Of a DNA stretch of 64,000 bases, positions 1 to 8,329 are shown one piece after another. Each line of letters starts with the position of its first letter. The stretch's first letter is position 1. The notes below the pieces were generated by a model. That model was not told the origin of the DNA and searched no databases. It saw nothing but the letters and a program-made list of their open reading frames with translations. The position numbers and the translations under genes were made by a program. Origin of the DNA: Stutzerimonas stutzeri (GTDB lineage: Bacteria > Pseudomonadota > Gammaproteobacteria > Pseudomonadales > Pseudomonadaceae); contig NZ_JYHV01000037.1 of the NCBI RefSeq assembly GCF_000952685.1, positions 186,001-250,000 on the forward strand, written 5' to 3'.

Positions 1-2
1 CC

Positions 3-1820
3 ATACGGGTGGGAGGGGAAGTCATCGGTGTGCTCTGCCTGGAGCATTCCGGTAGCGCACGCGTCTGGCATGCCGATGAAGTGGCGTTCGCGGGGGAATT
101 GGCGGATCAGTACGCGCAGGTGCTGGCCAACCAGCAGCGACTCAGCGCCACACATACCCTGCACCTGTTCCAGCGAGCAGTGGAGCAAAGCGCAAGCGCC
201 TTTATTCTGGTCGATAAGAACGGCGTCGTCGATTACGTCAACCCGAGCTTTACCGCCATCACGCAATTTTCCGCCGACGAGGTCCGCGGACGCCGTCTCA
301 CGGAGCTGACCTCGCTGGAAAACCTCAGCGAGCTGCTTTTCGACACTTCATCCAGTTTGGCGAAAAACAATAGCTGGCAAGGTGAGTTTCGCAGCCGGCG
401 CAAGAATCTCGAACCGTACTGGGGGCAGCTGTCGATCTCCAAGGTGTACGGTGAGAATGGCGAACTGACACATTACATCGGCATTTATGAAGACATCACT
501 CAAAGCAAGCTGGCGCAACAACATATCGAGCGCCTGGCCTACACCGACAATCTGACCAGCCTCGGCAACCGCCCATTCTTCATCCGCAGCATCGAAGAGC
601 GCTTCGCCAACGACAAGCAGCCCCAGCTGTGTCTGCTACTGGTAGACATCGACAACTTCAAGCGGATCAACGACAGCCTGGGCCACCAGACCGGCGACAA
701 GCTGCTGACCAGCCTCGCCCGGCGTCTGCGCAACAGCCTGAACCGGGACAGCGTCCTGGCACGCTTCGCCAGCAACGAGTTCGCCCTTCTACTCGACGAC
801 ATGGATCTGGAAGAAGGCCAGCATCTGGCGAATCAGGTGCTGCGCATCCTCGACAAGCCATTGTTCGTCGACAAGCAGCTGATCAGTGTCAGCGGTTCCC
901 TGGGTCTTGCCTGCTCACCACTGCATGGTCGCGACCCGGAAACACTGATGAAACATGCAGGCCAGGCCCTGCACAAGGCCAAGGCCAACGGAAAGAATCA
1001 GGTGCAGGTGTTCACCGAAGCCCTGCACGCCGAAGCCAACTACAAGCTGTTCGTGGAAAACAACCTGCGCCGCGCACTGGTGCAGAACGAACTCGAAGTC
1101 TTCTACCAACCCAAGCTCTGCTTGCGTAGCGGTCGATTGCAGGGGCTGGAGGCATTGCTGCGCTGGAATCACCCGGAAAAAGGCATGATCCGGCCCGATC
1201 AGTTCATCAGTGTGGCCGAGGAAACCGGTTTGATCATTCCCATCGGCAAATGGGTTGCCCGTGAAGCGTGCCGGATGGGCCTACAGCTTGCTGCGCTGGG
1301 TATCGGCTCGCCACAGATCGCGATCAACCTTTCACCGAAGCAGTTTTCCGACCCCGAGCTGGTCGGTTCGATCGCTACCATTCTGTCCGAAGAGAGGTTG
1401 CACCCAGGCAGCCTGGAACTGGAGCTGACCGAGAGCCTGCTGCTCGAAGCCACCGAGGAGACGCGTCAGCAACTGATCGGCCTGAAGGCGCTCGGGGTGA
1501 CATTGGCGATGGACGACTTCGGGACCGGCTATTCGTCATTGAGTTACCTGAAGAAATTCCCCATCGACGTGATCAAGATAGATCGAAGCTTCATCAAGGA
1601 CATTCCGGACAGCCAGGACGACATCGAAATCACCTCCGCCGTGATAGCCATGGCCCGCAACCTTCACCTGAAAGTGGTCGCGGAAGGCATCGAAACGCCT
1701 GAGCAGCTGGCATTTCTACGCCATCAGCGCTGCGATATCGGCCAAGGCTATCTGTTCGACAAGCCCATCCCCGGCAACCAACTACTCGTTTCACTGCGCC
1801 GTTATCCGCACTGGCTCTAA
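3..1820 (+). CDS. dipA: GAF-PAS-GGDEF-EAL cyclic-di-GMP phosphodiesterase, 5' end outside window (DipA-like)
   Basis: This is the C-terminal part of a cyclic-di-GMP signalling protein. The frame is open to the left edge, and the first residues (GEVIGVLCLEHSG) are the end of a GAF domain, so the true start lies upstream. Next come a PAS domain (QSASAFILVDKNGVVDYVNP), a GGDEF domain and an EAL domain. The GGDEF signature at 768-782 reads ASNEF, so cyclase activity is unlikely. The EAL domain keeps EALLRW (from about 1150) and DDFGTGYSSL (about 1513-1542), as in active phosphodiesterases. The ASNEF variant, domain order and adjacent msrA match P. aeruginosa DipA (PA5017), recalled as a dispersion phosphodiesterase; the name is by analogy. 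The stop is TAA at 1818-1820. Confidence 0.85.
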   Translation: MRVGGEVIGVLCLEHSGSARVWHADEVAFAGELADQYAQVLANQQRLSATHTLHLFQRAVEQSASAFILVDKNGVVDYVNPSFTAITQFSADEVRGRRLTELTSLENLSELLFDTSSSLAKNNSWQGEFRSRRKNLEPYWGQLSISKVYGENGELTHYIGIYEDITQSKLAQQHIERLAYTDNLTSLGNRPFFIRSIEERFANDKQPQLCLLLVDIDNFKRINDSLGHQTGDKLLTSLARRLRNSLNRDSVLARFASNEFALLLDDMDLEEGQHLANQVLRILDKPLFVDKQLISVSGSLGLACSPLHGRDPETLMKHAGQALHKAKANGKNQVQVFTEALHAEANYKLFVENNLRRALVQNELEVFYQPKLCLRSGRLQGLEALLRWNHPEKGMIRPDQFISVAEETGLIIPIGKWVAREACRMGLQLAALGIGSPQIAINLSPKQFSDPELVGSIATILSEERLHPGSLELELTESLLLEATEETRQQLIGLKALGVTLAMDDFGTGYSSLSYLKKFPIDVIKIDRSFIKDIPDSQDDIEITSAVIAMARNLHLKVVAEGIETPEQLAFLRHQRCDIGQGYLFDKPIPGNQLLVSLRRYPHWL

Positions 1821-1870
1821 ACCTTTCGTCCGCGTAGCGCCTTAGTCAGCACGCGTTGGTTTTGCGCGCT

Positions 1871-1888
1871 TGGTAGCCTAGGCTACCA
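1871..1888. promoter_or_regulatory. Perfect 18-bp palindrome upstream of msrA
   Basis: TGGTAGCCTAGGCTACCA is a perfect palindrome with no loop, ending 31 bases before the msrA start. The lack of a spacer and of a following T-run argues against a terminator for the upstream gene. Position and symmetry suit an operator for a dimeric regulator, but no regulator is identified. Confidence 0.4.
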
Positions 1889-1919
1889 GCAGCCCTTCTA
1901 TTCAGGCTTGAGGACCACC

Positions 1920-2567
1920 ATGACCCTGCGTTCGCAAATTCTCGTTCACAAACAGGCGCTACCCGACGCGGAACAAGCCCTCCCCGGTCGCGCCACGGCA
2001 GTCCCTGTTCCCGAGGCCCATTTCGTCAATGGCAACCCACTACAACCGCCCTTTCCCGCTCACCTACAGCAAGCGATATTCGCCATGGGCTGTTTCTGGG
2101 GTGCCGAACGGCGGTTCTGGGAGCAGCCCGGCGTCTGGAGTACGGCTGTTGGCTACGCCGGTGGTCACACGCCAAATCCGACTTACGAGGAAGTCTGCTC
2201 CGGTCTCACCGGACACACCGAAGCCGTATTGGTTGTATTCGATCCGCAGCAGATCACTTACCGGGAGCTACTCAGGCTATTCTGGGAGGCGCACAACCCG
2301 ACTCAAGGTATGCGCCAGGGCAATGACATCGGCACCCAGTATCGCTCGGCCATCTACTGCCTCGACAGCGCCCAGCAGCAAGAGGCTCGCGCCAGCGAAA
2401 GGCGCTTTCAGGAAGAGCTGAGCAAGCACGGGCTGGGCAGTATCACCACGGAAATTGCCGATGCTCCAGCGTTCTACTATGCCGAGGCCTACCATCAGCA
2501 GTATCTGGCGAAGAATCCCGGTGGTTACTGTGGACTCGGTGGCACAGGAGTATGTATGCCAGCCTGA
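1920..2567 (+). CDS. msrA: Peptide methionine sulfoxide reductase MsrA
   Basis: Reduces methionine-S-sulfoxide in proteins and free methionine, repairing oxidative damage in the cytoplasm. The 215-residue product has the MsrA signature GCFWGAE with the catalytic Cys at about residue 58, the core AVGYAGG, and a C-terminal [14 protein letters not shown] carrying the resolving cysteines. The ATG at 1920 is chosen because GAGG lies six bases upstream; an in-frame TTG at 1908 overlaps that ribosome site and is less likely. The N-terminal extension of about 50 residues before the catalytic motif is usual for the longer proteobacterial MsrA. It follows the dipA-like gene by 99 bases, which include an 18-bp palindrome. 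Confidence 0.95.
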   Translation: MTLRSQILVHKQALPDAEQALPGRATAVPVPEAHFVNGNPLQPPFPAHLQQAIFAMGCFWGAERRFWEQPGVWSTAVGYAGGHTPNPTYEEVCSGLTGHTEAVLVVFDPQQITYRELLRLFWEAHNPTQGMRQGNDIGTQYRSAIYCLDSAQQQEARASERRFQEELSKHGLGSITTEIADAPAFYYAEAYHQQYLAKNPGGYCGLGGTGVCMPA

Positions 2568-2625
2568 GCATTAAGCTCCGCATGCAAGGCCAGTGTGACG
2601 CTGGCCAGTCGGCGTCTCGGCTGGT

Positions 2626-2653
2626 AAAAAAAGAAAACCCCGCCGAAGCGGGG
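2626..2653 (-). terminator. Rho-independent terminator of the Rsm-type sRNA
   Basis: The stem is CCCCGC/GCGGGG at 2638-2643 and 2648-2653. On the minus strand it has a TTCG tetraloop and is followed by TTTTCTTTTTTT. Orientation by the T-run assigns it to the minus-strand transcript. Confidence 0.9.
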
Positions 2654-2756
2654 CCTTTGCAGACTGAATCCTGACATCCGTGACTTGCGCCTTCCTGGCG
2701 TCGTTCCGTTACGCTTCCGTATTTTCTTATGCGCTTCCCTACGCCGCGTCCATAGC
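2626..2756 (-). ncRNA. Rsm-family regulatory sRNA (RsmY/RsmX/RsmZ type)
   Basis: Candidate CsrA/RsmA-sequestering small RNA on the minus strand, about 130 nt. Read on the minus strand, seven GGA motifs occur within about 80 bases (plus-strand complements at 2749, 2736, 2716, 2705, 2693, 2677 and 2669), several in AGGA/CGGA contexts typical of RsmA sites. It ends in a strong GC hairpin with a T-run. Upstream are two 18-bp GacA-type boxes (2813-2830 and 2855-2872). A plausible -10 (TAGTCT, minus strand) lies at 2767-2762, so the 5' end near 2756 is an estimate. No convincing protein frame spans it. RsmZ genes usually sit beside rpoS, which is absent here, so RsmY or RsmX type is more likely; no symbol is assigned. 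The call rests on motifs and layout. Confidence 0.82.
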
Positions 2757-2812
2757 GCAAAAGACTACCGCTCGGTCGCCAGGACCAGTAGTAGCAATTT
2801 TGCACCACGATT

Positions 2813-2830
2813 TGTAAGCAATCACTTACA
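2813..2830. promoter_or_regulatory. GacA upstream activating sequence, proximal
   Basis: TGTAAGCAATCACTTACA is a full match to the GacA box TGTAAG-N6-CTTACA known upstream of rsmX/Y/Z genes in Pseudomonas. It lies about 60 bases upstream of the estimated sRNA 5' end. Confidence 0.88.
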
Positions 2831-2854
2831 AGGAAGCCGATCCCTGGCTCGGCA

Positions 2855-2872
2855 TGTAAGTGATTGCCTACA
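2855..2872. promoter_or_regulatory. GacA upstream activating sequence, distal copy
   Basis: TGTAAGTGATTGCCTACA differs from the perfect dyad TGTAAG-N6-CTTACA by one base. It starts 42 bases from the proximal box, close to four helical turns, so both would face the same side of the DNA. Confidence 0.75.
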
Positions 2873-2959
2873 AACGATGCAGGTCTATGACTGGCGTAGT
2901 GGCGCATCGTTCCCAAACATGGCTAATTAATTTCATTATGCCTTCACGGGTTAAGCTGT

Positions 2960-4738
2960 TTAGAACTGTGCTGCATCGAGTAGATACAGCGAAGCGCTAC
3001 CGGCCCGCGCCGATGCGCTCAGCGAATGGATACGCGGCAGCAGGCGCGCGAAAAAGAAGCGCGCCGTGCCCAGCTTGCTCGCGTAAAAATCGTCCTGACT
3101 TTCCTTGCCCCGCGCAGCGCTCGCCATCCGTGCCCACATATAGGCGTAGGCGGTGTAGCCGAACACATGGAGATACTCCACCGAGGCGGCACCTATCTCG
3201 TTGGGGTTGTTCTTCGCGCTGTCGAGAATGAAGGCTGTGAGCTCGTCGAGATTAGCCACGGCGGCCTTGAGCGGCGCGATGAACTCCTCTAGCTCCGAAT
3301 CGGCTGTCGCACAGTAGCGGCGGATCTCGTCGGTGAAAGCCTTGTAGAGCTCGCCGCCGCTGCCCACTACCTTGCGCCCCAGGAGATCCAGGGCCTGAAT
3401 CCCGTTGGTGCCTTCGTAGATCTGCGTGATCCGGCAGTCACGCACCAGTTGCTCTTGACCCCACTCCCGGATGAAGCCGTGGCCGCCGAAAATCTGCTGA
3501 CCGTGAATGGTGGTTTCCAGGCCCATATCAGTCAGAAAGGCCTTGGCCACCGGTGTCAGCAATGCCACCTGCGCTTCGGCACGCTGACGGGCCTCGGCGT
3601 CGTCACTGAACTTGGCGATATCCAATTGCAGCGCGACGTAGCTGGAGAATGCACGACCGCCCTCGTTCAAGGCCTTCATGGTCAACAACATGCGGCGCAC
3701 GTCTGGATGCACGATGATCGGATCGGCGGCCTTGTCCTGCGCCACCGTGCCGGTCGGCGCGCGACTCTGAATGCGCTCACGCGCATATTCAATGGCGCTC
3801 TGGTACGAACGCTCACCGGTCGACAACCCTTGGATGCCGACACCCAGACGCTCGTAGTTCATCATGGTGAACATCGCCGCGAGGCCCTTGTTCGGCTCGC
3901 CAACCATCCAACCGGTGGCGCCGTCGAAGTTCATCACGCAAGTGGCCGAGGCCTGGATGCCCATCTTGTGCTCGATCGAACCACAGCTCAGGCTGTTGCG
4001 CTCGCCCAGGCTGCCGTCTTCGTTGACCATGACCTTGGGCACCAGGAACAGGGAAATGCCGCGTGAGCCGGCCGGCGCATCGGGCAACTTGGCCAGCACC
4101 AGGTGGATGATGTTGTCGGTCAGGTCGTGCTCGCCGCCAGTGATGAAGATCTTGGTGCCACTGACTTTGTAGGAGCCATCGGCTTGTGGCTCGGCCTTGG
4201 TGCGGATGATGCCGAGATCGGTGCCGGCATGCGGCTCGGTCAGGCACATGGAGCCGGCCCAGATGCCGGCGTACATGTTCGGCAGATACTTCTGCTTGAG
4301 CTCCTCGCTGGCGTGGGCGTAGATCGACAAACATGCACCGGAGGTCAGCATCGGATAGAGGCCGAAGGCCAGGCTGGCGGAGTTCATCATCTCCTCGACC
4401 TGCGCCGAGATCGTCTTGGGCATGCCCATGCCGCCATAGGCCGGATCGCCGCCGACGCCAACCCAGCCGCCTTCGGCATACAAACGATAGGCTTCTGCGT
4501 AACCGGCCGGCGTGCTGACCGCCCCGTCAACCCAGTGGCAGCCTTCTTCATCGCCGCTACGATTGAGCGGAGCGATGGTGTTGGCGGTAATCTTGCCTGC
4601 TTCCTCGAGAATCGCCTCGGCGGTTTCCGCATCCACGACCTCCGCCAGCGCTGGCAACGTCTGCCAGAGCTTCGGGGCATCGAAGACTTCATTCAGGACG
4701 AATCGCATATCGCGCAGCGGTGCTTTGTAGTCAGCCAT
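2960..4738 (-). CDS. Acyl-CoA dehydrogenase, long FadE type (copy 1)
   Basis: FAD-dependent enzyme for the first oxidation step of fatty acid beta-oxidation. The 592 residues open with [20 protein letters not shown], typical of the roughly 600-residue bacterial FadE subfamily. The acyl-CoA dehydrogenase middle domain has CLTEPHAGTD near residue 165. The C-terminal half has YEGTNGIQ with the putative catalytic Glu at 442, followed by the extra C-terminal domain of this subfamily. The start at 4738 has an upstream GAGG. It is clearly paralogous to the genes at 4972-6765 and 8330-10135. From memory, P. aeruginosa PA0506-PA0508 form the matching cluster, where PA0506 and PA0508 were called FadE1 and FadE2; chain-length preference cannot be read here. 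Confidence 0.93.
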   Translation of the reverse strand: MADYKAPLRDMRFVLNEVFDAPKLWQTLPALAEVVDAETAEAILEEAGKITANTIAPLNRSGDEEGCHWVDGAVSTPAGYAEAYRLYAEGGWVGVGGDPAYGGMGMPKTISAQVEEMMNSASLAFGLYPMLTSGACLSIYAHASEELKQKYLPNMYAGIWAGSMCLTEPHAGTDLGIIRTKAEPQADGSYKVSGTKIFITGGEHDLTDNIIHLVLAKLPDAPAGSRGISLFLVPKVMVNEDGSLGERNSLSCGSIEHKMGIQASATCVMNFDGATGWMVGEPNKGLAAMFTMMNYERLGVGIQGLSTGERSYQSAIEYARERIQSRAPTGTVAQDKAADPIIVHPDVRRMLLTMKALNEGGRAFSSYVALQLDIAKFSDDAEARQRAEAQVALLTPVAKAFLTDMGLETTIHGQQIFGGHGFIREWGQEQLVRDCRITQIYEGTNGIQALDLLGRKVVGSGGELYKAFTDEIRRYCATADSELEEFIAPLKAAVANLDELTAFILDSAKNNPNEIGAASVEYLHVFGYTAYAYMWARMASAARGKESQDDFYASKLGTARFFFARLLPRIHSLSASARAGSASLYLLDAAQF

Positions 4739-4930
4739 GGAAAAGGACCTCGCAGAAACGTGTCGCCTGGCCGGTTGGCCGGAGCAGTTCTGCGAGTCTA
4801 ACTGAAGACTTGTAGACGCCCGAAGGGTCTTAAAGTGACTAACGGGTTCTCGTCACGACAGTGCTTCCACCCTGTTTTTCAGCCGTCGCTGCATACCGAT
4901 TGAGGCCTAAGATTCCCGGCCACGTCCAAT

Positions 4931-4954
4931 AAAAACGCCCGCACAGGGCGGGCG
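4931..4954 (-). terminator. Terminator of the second acyl-CoA dehydrogenase gene
   Basis: The stem is CGCCCGC/GCGGGCG at 4936-4942 and 4948-4954. Five T's follow on the minus strand (plus A's at 4931-4935), 18 bases past the stop of the 4972-6765 gene. It separates transcription of dehydrogenase copies 1 and 2. Confidence 0.88.
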
Positions 4955-4971
4955 CTAGGCAAACCGTTGGA

Positions 4972-6765
4972 TTAGAAAATGAACTGGTCGGCAGGCAGTT
5001 TCATCAGGCTTGCACCACCGGCTTCGATAGCCGATTTGTGCGCCGCGGTACGCGGCAGCAAGCGCGCAAAATAGAATTCAGCGGTGATCAGCTTCGCTTG
5101 GTAGAACGCGGCATCGCCATCTCCCGCCTCCAGTTTGCTCTGGGCAACCACGGCCATGCGCAGCCAGAAGTAGCCGAGAATCAGGTAGCCGCAGTACATC
5201 AGATAATCGACCGACGCTGCGCCGACTTCGTCAGCGTTCTTCATGGCGGCCATGCCTATTCGCTGGGTCATCTCGCCCAGATCGCGGTTTATGACGGCCA
5301 GCTGCGACACATAGCTCTGCAACTGAGGATGCTCGGCGTTGGTCTCGCAGAACCGATGCACTCGTTTGGTGAAGCCAAGCATCAGCTTACCCTGGCTGCC
5401 GAGGACTTTGCGGCCAAGCAGGTCGAGTGCCTGAATGCCATTGGTGCCTTCGTAGATCGGCGCGATGCGGCAATCGCGCATCAGCTGCTCCATGCCCCAT
5501 TCACGGATATAACCATGGCCGCCGAACACTTGCATGCCCAGGTTGGTCACCTCCAGGCCGGTGTCGGTCATGAACGCTTTGCAGATCGGCGTGAGAAAAG
5601 CCAGCAGGGCCTCGGCCTCCTGGCGCTGACCTTCATCGGGGCTGTGGATCTGGTCGAGCAACTGTGCAGTGAAATAGGCCAACGCGCGGTTGCCTTCGTT
5701 GAAGGCTTTCATGGTGAGCAGCATGCGCCGCACGTCCGGGTGGACGATGATCGGATCGGCTGGCTTGTCTGGATATTTTGTCCCGCTCAGTGCGCGCATC
5801 TGCAAGCGCTCGTTGGCGTATTGGACGGCGCCCTGATAGCTCGCCTCGCCATTGCAGAGCCCCTGCATGCCCGTGCCAAGACGTGCATGATTCATCATGG
5901 TGAACATGCAGTTCAGGCCCTTGTTCGGCTCGCCGATAAGAAAGCCCGTGGCGCCGTCGAAGTTGATCACACAGGTAGCGGACGCCTTGATTCCCATCTT
6001 GTGCTCGATGGAACCACAGGCGACACCATTGCGCTCGCCCGCTTCGCCGGAAGCGTCAGGCAAGAACTTCGGCACGATGAACAACGAGATCCCCTTGGTA
6101 CCGGCGGGCGCATCGGGCAGCTTGGCCAACACCAGATGCACGATGTTTTCGCTCATGTCGTGCTCACCGGCGGAGATGAATATCTTGGTACCGCTGATGG
6201 CGTAGCTACCGTCAGCCTTAGGCACAGCGCGAGTCTTGATCAAGCCCAAATCGGTGCCGCAGTGGGACTCGGTCAGGCACATGGTGCCGGTCCAGCGGCC
6301 CTCGGTCATGTGGGTCAGATAGGCGTGTTTCTGGTCGTCGGTGCCGTGAGCAGCGATCGCGGCCATCGCGCCGTGCGTCAGCCCTGGATACATGCCAAAG
6401 GAGGTATTGGCCGAGCCGACCATCTCTCCGATGACCAGTCCCAGCGAATGCGGCAGACCCTGTCCGCCATAGGTCGGGTCCGAGGCCAGCCCCATCCACC
6501 CGCCCTGTGCGTACTGGGCAAAGGCCTCTTTGAAGCCCTTGGGAGTCGTCACCACGCCGTTGTCGAAATGGCAGCCCTCTTCATCACCGCTGCGATTGAG
6601 CGGCGAGAGAACCTGCTCGCAGAACTTGGCACCCTCCTCAAGGATGGCGCTAACCATGTCCGGAGTGGCGTCCTCTGCGCCGTTGGCAGCATAGCTGCCG
6701 TGGAAGTCGAACACTTCATCGATCAGGAAGCGCATGTCGCGCAGGGGAGCCTTGTAAGCGGGCAT
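4972..6765 (-). CDS. Acyl-CoA dehydrogenase, long FadE type (copy 2)
   Basis: Paralogue of the neighbouring dehydrogenase, 597 residues, same fold and reaction. It begins MPAYKAPLRDMRFLIDEVFD, carries CLTESHCGTDLG in the middle domain, and has [16 protein letters not shown] with the putative catalytic Glu at 439. The start at 6765 has GGAG six bases upstream. It has its own promoter region (233 bases separate it from copy 1) and its own terminator. The CLTESHCGTD and GGHGYIREWGMEQLMRD blocks place it nearer copy 3 than copy 1. It probably acts on straight-chain acyl-CoA of a different length range from its siblings, an inference from family practice only. Confidence 0.93.
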   Translation of the reverse strand: MPAYKAPLRDMRFLIDEVFDFHGSYAANGAEDATPDMVSAILEEGAKFCEQVLSPLNRSGDEEGCHFDNGVVTTPKGFKEAFAQYAQGGWMGLASDPTYGGQGLPHSLGLVIGEMVGSANTSFGMYPGLTHGAMAAIAAHGTDDQKHAYLTHMTEGRWTGTMCLTESHCGTDLGLIKTRAVPKADGSYAISGTKIFISAGEHDMSENIVHLVLAKLPDAPAGTKGISLFIVPKFLPDASGEAGERNGVACGSIEHKMGIKASATCVINFDGATGFLIGEPNKGLNCMFTMMNHARLGTGMQGLCNGEASYQGAVQYANERLQMRALSGTKYPDKPADPIIVHPDVRRMLLTMKAFNEGNRALAYFTAQLLDQIHSPDEGQRQEAEALLAFLTPICKAFMTDTGLEVTNLGMQVFGGHGYIREWGMEQLMRDCRIAPIYEGTNGIQALDLLGRKVLGSQGKLMLGFTKRVHRFCETNAEHPQLQSYVSQLAVINRDLGEMTQRIGMAAMKNADEVGAASVDYLMYCGYLILGYFWLRMAVVAQSKLEAGDGDAAFYQAKLITAEFYFARLLPRTAAHKSAIEAGGASLMKLPADQFIF

Positions 6766-6873
6766 ATCGTTCTCCAGAAGACAGCGCGGTGCATTGTTAT
6801 AGGCAGCACGCTACCGGCAGACCAGGCCGCTCAACAATCACATTGCAGACGATGAATGCGCCGTCATAACTGC

Positions 6874-8178
6874 TTAGGCGTCGGTGACCGCTTGTTTGGA
6901 GGTGCGTACCGCACCGCGGCGGTTCTCGCCATGTGCCCGCACACAGTTGCGGCCCGCGCCCTTGGCGCTATAAAGCGCCTGGTCCGCCGCCTTGATGACC
7001 TCTTCCGGTGTACGCTGCGTCACCGACCGCTCGGCGACGCCGATGCTGATGGTTACCGAAACTGCGCCAGCGGTACCAGCGCCGCGACGTTGCCGCCCCT
7101 GCTCGGCGGCTTTCGGCCGGCGGGTCTTGTCGCGCAATTGCAGTGGATAACCCTCGACCGCCTGCCGGACCGCCTCCAGGTGAGGCAGACAATGTTGCAG
7201 ATCGCGCCCTGGGAAAACCAAAGCGAACTCTTCGCCGCCGTAACGATAGGCACGCCCGCCGCCACCCACCTTGCGCAACCGGCTCGCCACCAGCCGTAGC
7301 ACCTGGTCGCCGACGTCGTGACCGTGGGTATCGTTGAATGCCTTGAAACGATCCACGTCGGCCATGGCGATGACGTATTGCCGTCCCAACCGTTGTAGAC
7401 GCTCGTTGAGTGCACGGCGCCCAGGCAGTCCCGTGAGTTCGTCGCGAAAGGCCATCTGGTAGGCCTCCTGCGCGATCGCCACCACCAGTATCAGCATCAT
7501 CAGGCTGCTCATGACGTTGAGCGCGCCGGGCCGACTGAACACTTGCGGTAGCATCAACAACAAGCCAATCAGGGCCACGAACTGAGCCGCATGGACCGGC
7601 CTGGGTCGGCGCACGTACTGGATCAGCAAGCCGGTCAGCACCAGCAGGAACGCCGGATAGGCTAGCTGGATCAGCTGCAGCCAGTCCGCCGCCAACGATG
7701 GCCACCGGACGTCTATCAGCCAGTCGAGCAATGCTTGCGGAAAACGCCGCGCCAGGGCCAACGCAACCGCCACCACAGCAAACAGTACAGCAATCCGCGC
7801 CAGGCCATCCTGCAGCAGATGAGCCCGCTCCTGCCACAACCCGTACAGCCCATAGAGCACCGGCAACAGCAGGCTGCAAAGATGGAACGTCAATGCGGCT
7901 TCAGGTAACAGCGCGCCATTGAGGCGATAATGGTCCGCCTGGGAATCCAGCAGGAAATAGACGATGTAAACCGTCAGCAGCAGGCAAGTCTCGCGCAGCC
8001 GCCCATAGGCGATGCAAAACGCCCCGCCAAGTAGCAGCAAGACGGTAGGCAGTACGTTGAAAAGCGAGATGAAGAACTCGTTCAGGTTCGGCTGTCGTGC
8101 GGCCACCAAGGCACCGAACAACAACGCCAGCGGCGCATAGAAATGGCTGAAAAAGCGTGCGGCGTTCAGACGAGACAC
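6874..8178 (-). CDS. Membrane-anchored GGDEF diguanylate cyclase
   Basis: Synthesises cyclic-di-GMP from GTP. The N-terminal half (about residues 1-245) is made of hydrophobic membrane segments. The C-terminal GGDEF domain has DVDRFKAFNDTHGHDVGDQ and an intact GGEEF at 314-318, so catalysis is expected. No RxxD inhibitory I-site precedes the signature, which suggests no product inhibition by that route. The start is placed at GTG 8178 because GGAG lies five bases before it; an in-frame TTG at 8238 would add 20 residues without a better ribosome site. The gene lies between two acyl-CoA dehydrogenase genes, on the same strand. No periplasmic ligand domain is recognised, so the input signal is unknown. 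Confidence 0.88.
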   Translation of the reverse strand: MSRLNAARFFSHFYAPLALLFGALVAARQPNLNEFFISLFNVLPTVLLLLGGAFCIAYGRLRETCLLLTVYIVYFLLDSQADHYRLNGALLPEAALTFHLCSLLLPVLYGLYGLWQERAHLLQDGLARIAVLFAVVAVALALARRFPQALLDWLIDVRWPSLAADWLQLIQLAYPAFLLVLTGLLIQYVRRPRPVHAAQFVALIGLLLMLPQVFSRPGALNVMSSLMMLILVVAIAQEAYQMAFRDELTGLPGRRALNERLQRLGRQYVIAMADVDRFKAFNDTHGHDVGDQVLRLVASRLRKVGGGGRAYRYGGEEFALVFPGRDLQHCLPHLEAVRQAVEGYPLQLRDKTRRPKAAEQGRQRRGAGTAGAVSVTISIGVAERSVTQRTPEEVIKAADQALYSAKGAGRNCVRAHGENRRGAVRTSKQAVTDA

Positions 8179-8285
8179 GACAGCTCCGGCAAATAGCCGT
8201 GAAGAAGACAAGCATTGTGCCAGCACTCGACCAGCCAATCACCCGGCAGGAACAGCATCGGTACGAATTGGATTTATCGAAGCCA

Positions 8286-8317
8286 AAAAAAACCGCTGCC
8301 GAAGCAGCGGTTTTGAT
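8286..8317. terminator. Bidirectional-looking terminator downstream of acyl-CoA dehydrogenase copy 3
   Basis: A ten-base stem (AAACCGCTGC paired with GCAGCGGTTT) with a CGAA loop at 8290-8313 is flanked by an A-run on the left and TTTTGATTT on the right. The longer T-run is on the minus strand, 13 bases beyond the stop of the dehydrogenase gene that ends at 8330. Confidence 0.88.
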
Positions 8318-8329
8318 TTCACCTGAACC

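Noticed and set aside
2443-2916. A 157-codon minus-strand frame covering the Rsm-type locus
   Set aside because: It overlaps msrA and the sRNA, has no ribosome site or recognisable domain, and the terminator and GacA boxes explain the region better.
5038-6855. A 605-codon open frame on the plus strand opposite fadE copy 2
   Set aside because: It is wholly antisense to a full, motif-complete acyl-CoA dehydrogenase; long antisense frames are common in GC-rich coding DNA. No family motif was seen in it.
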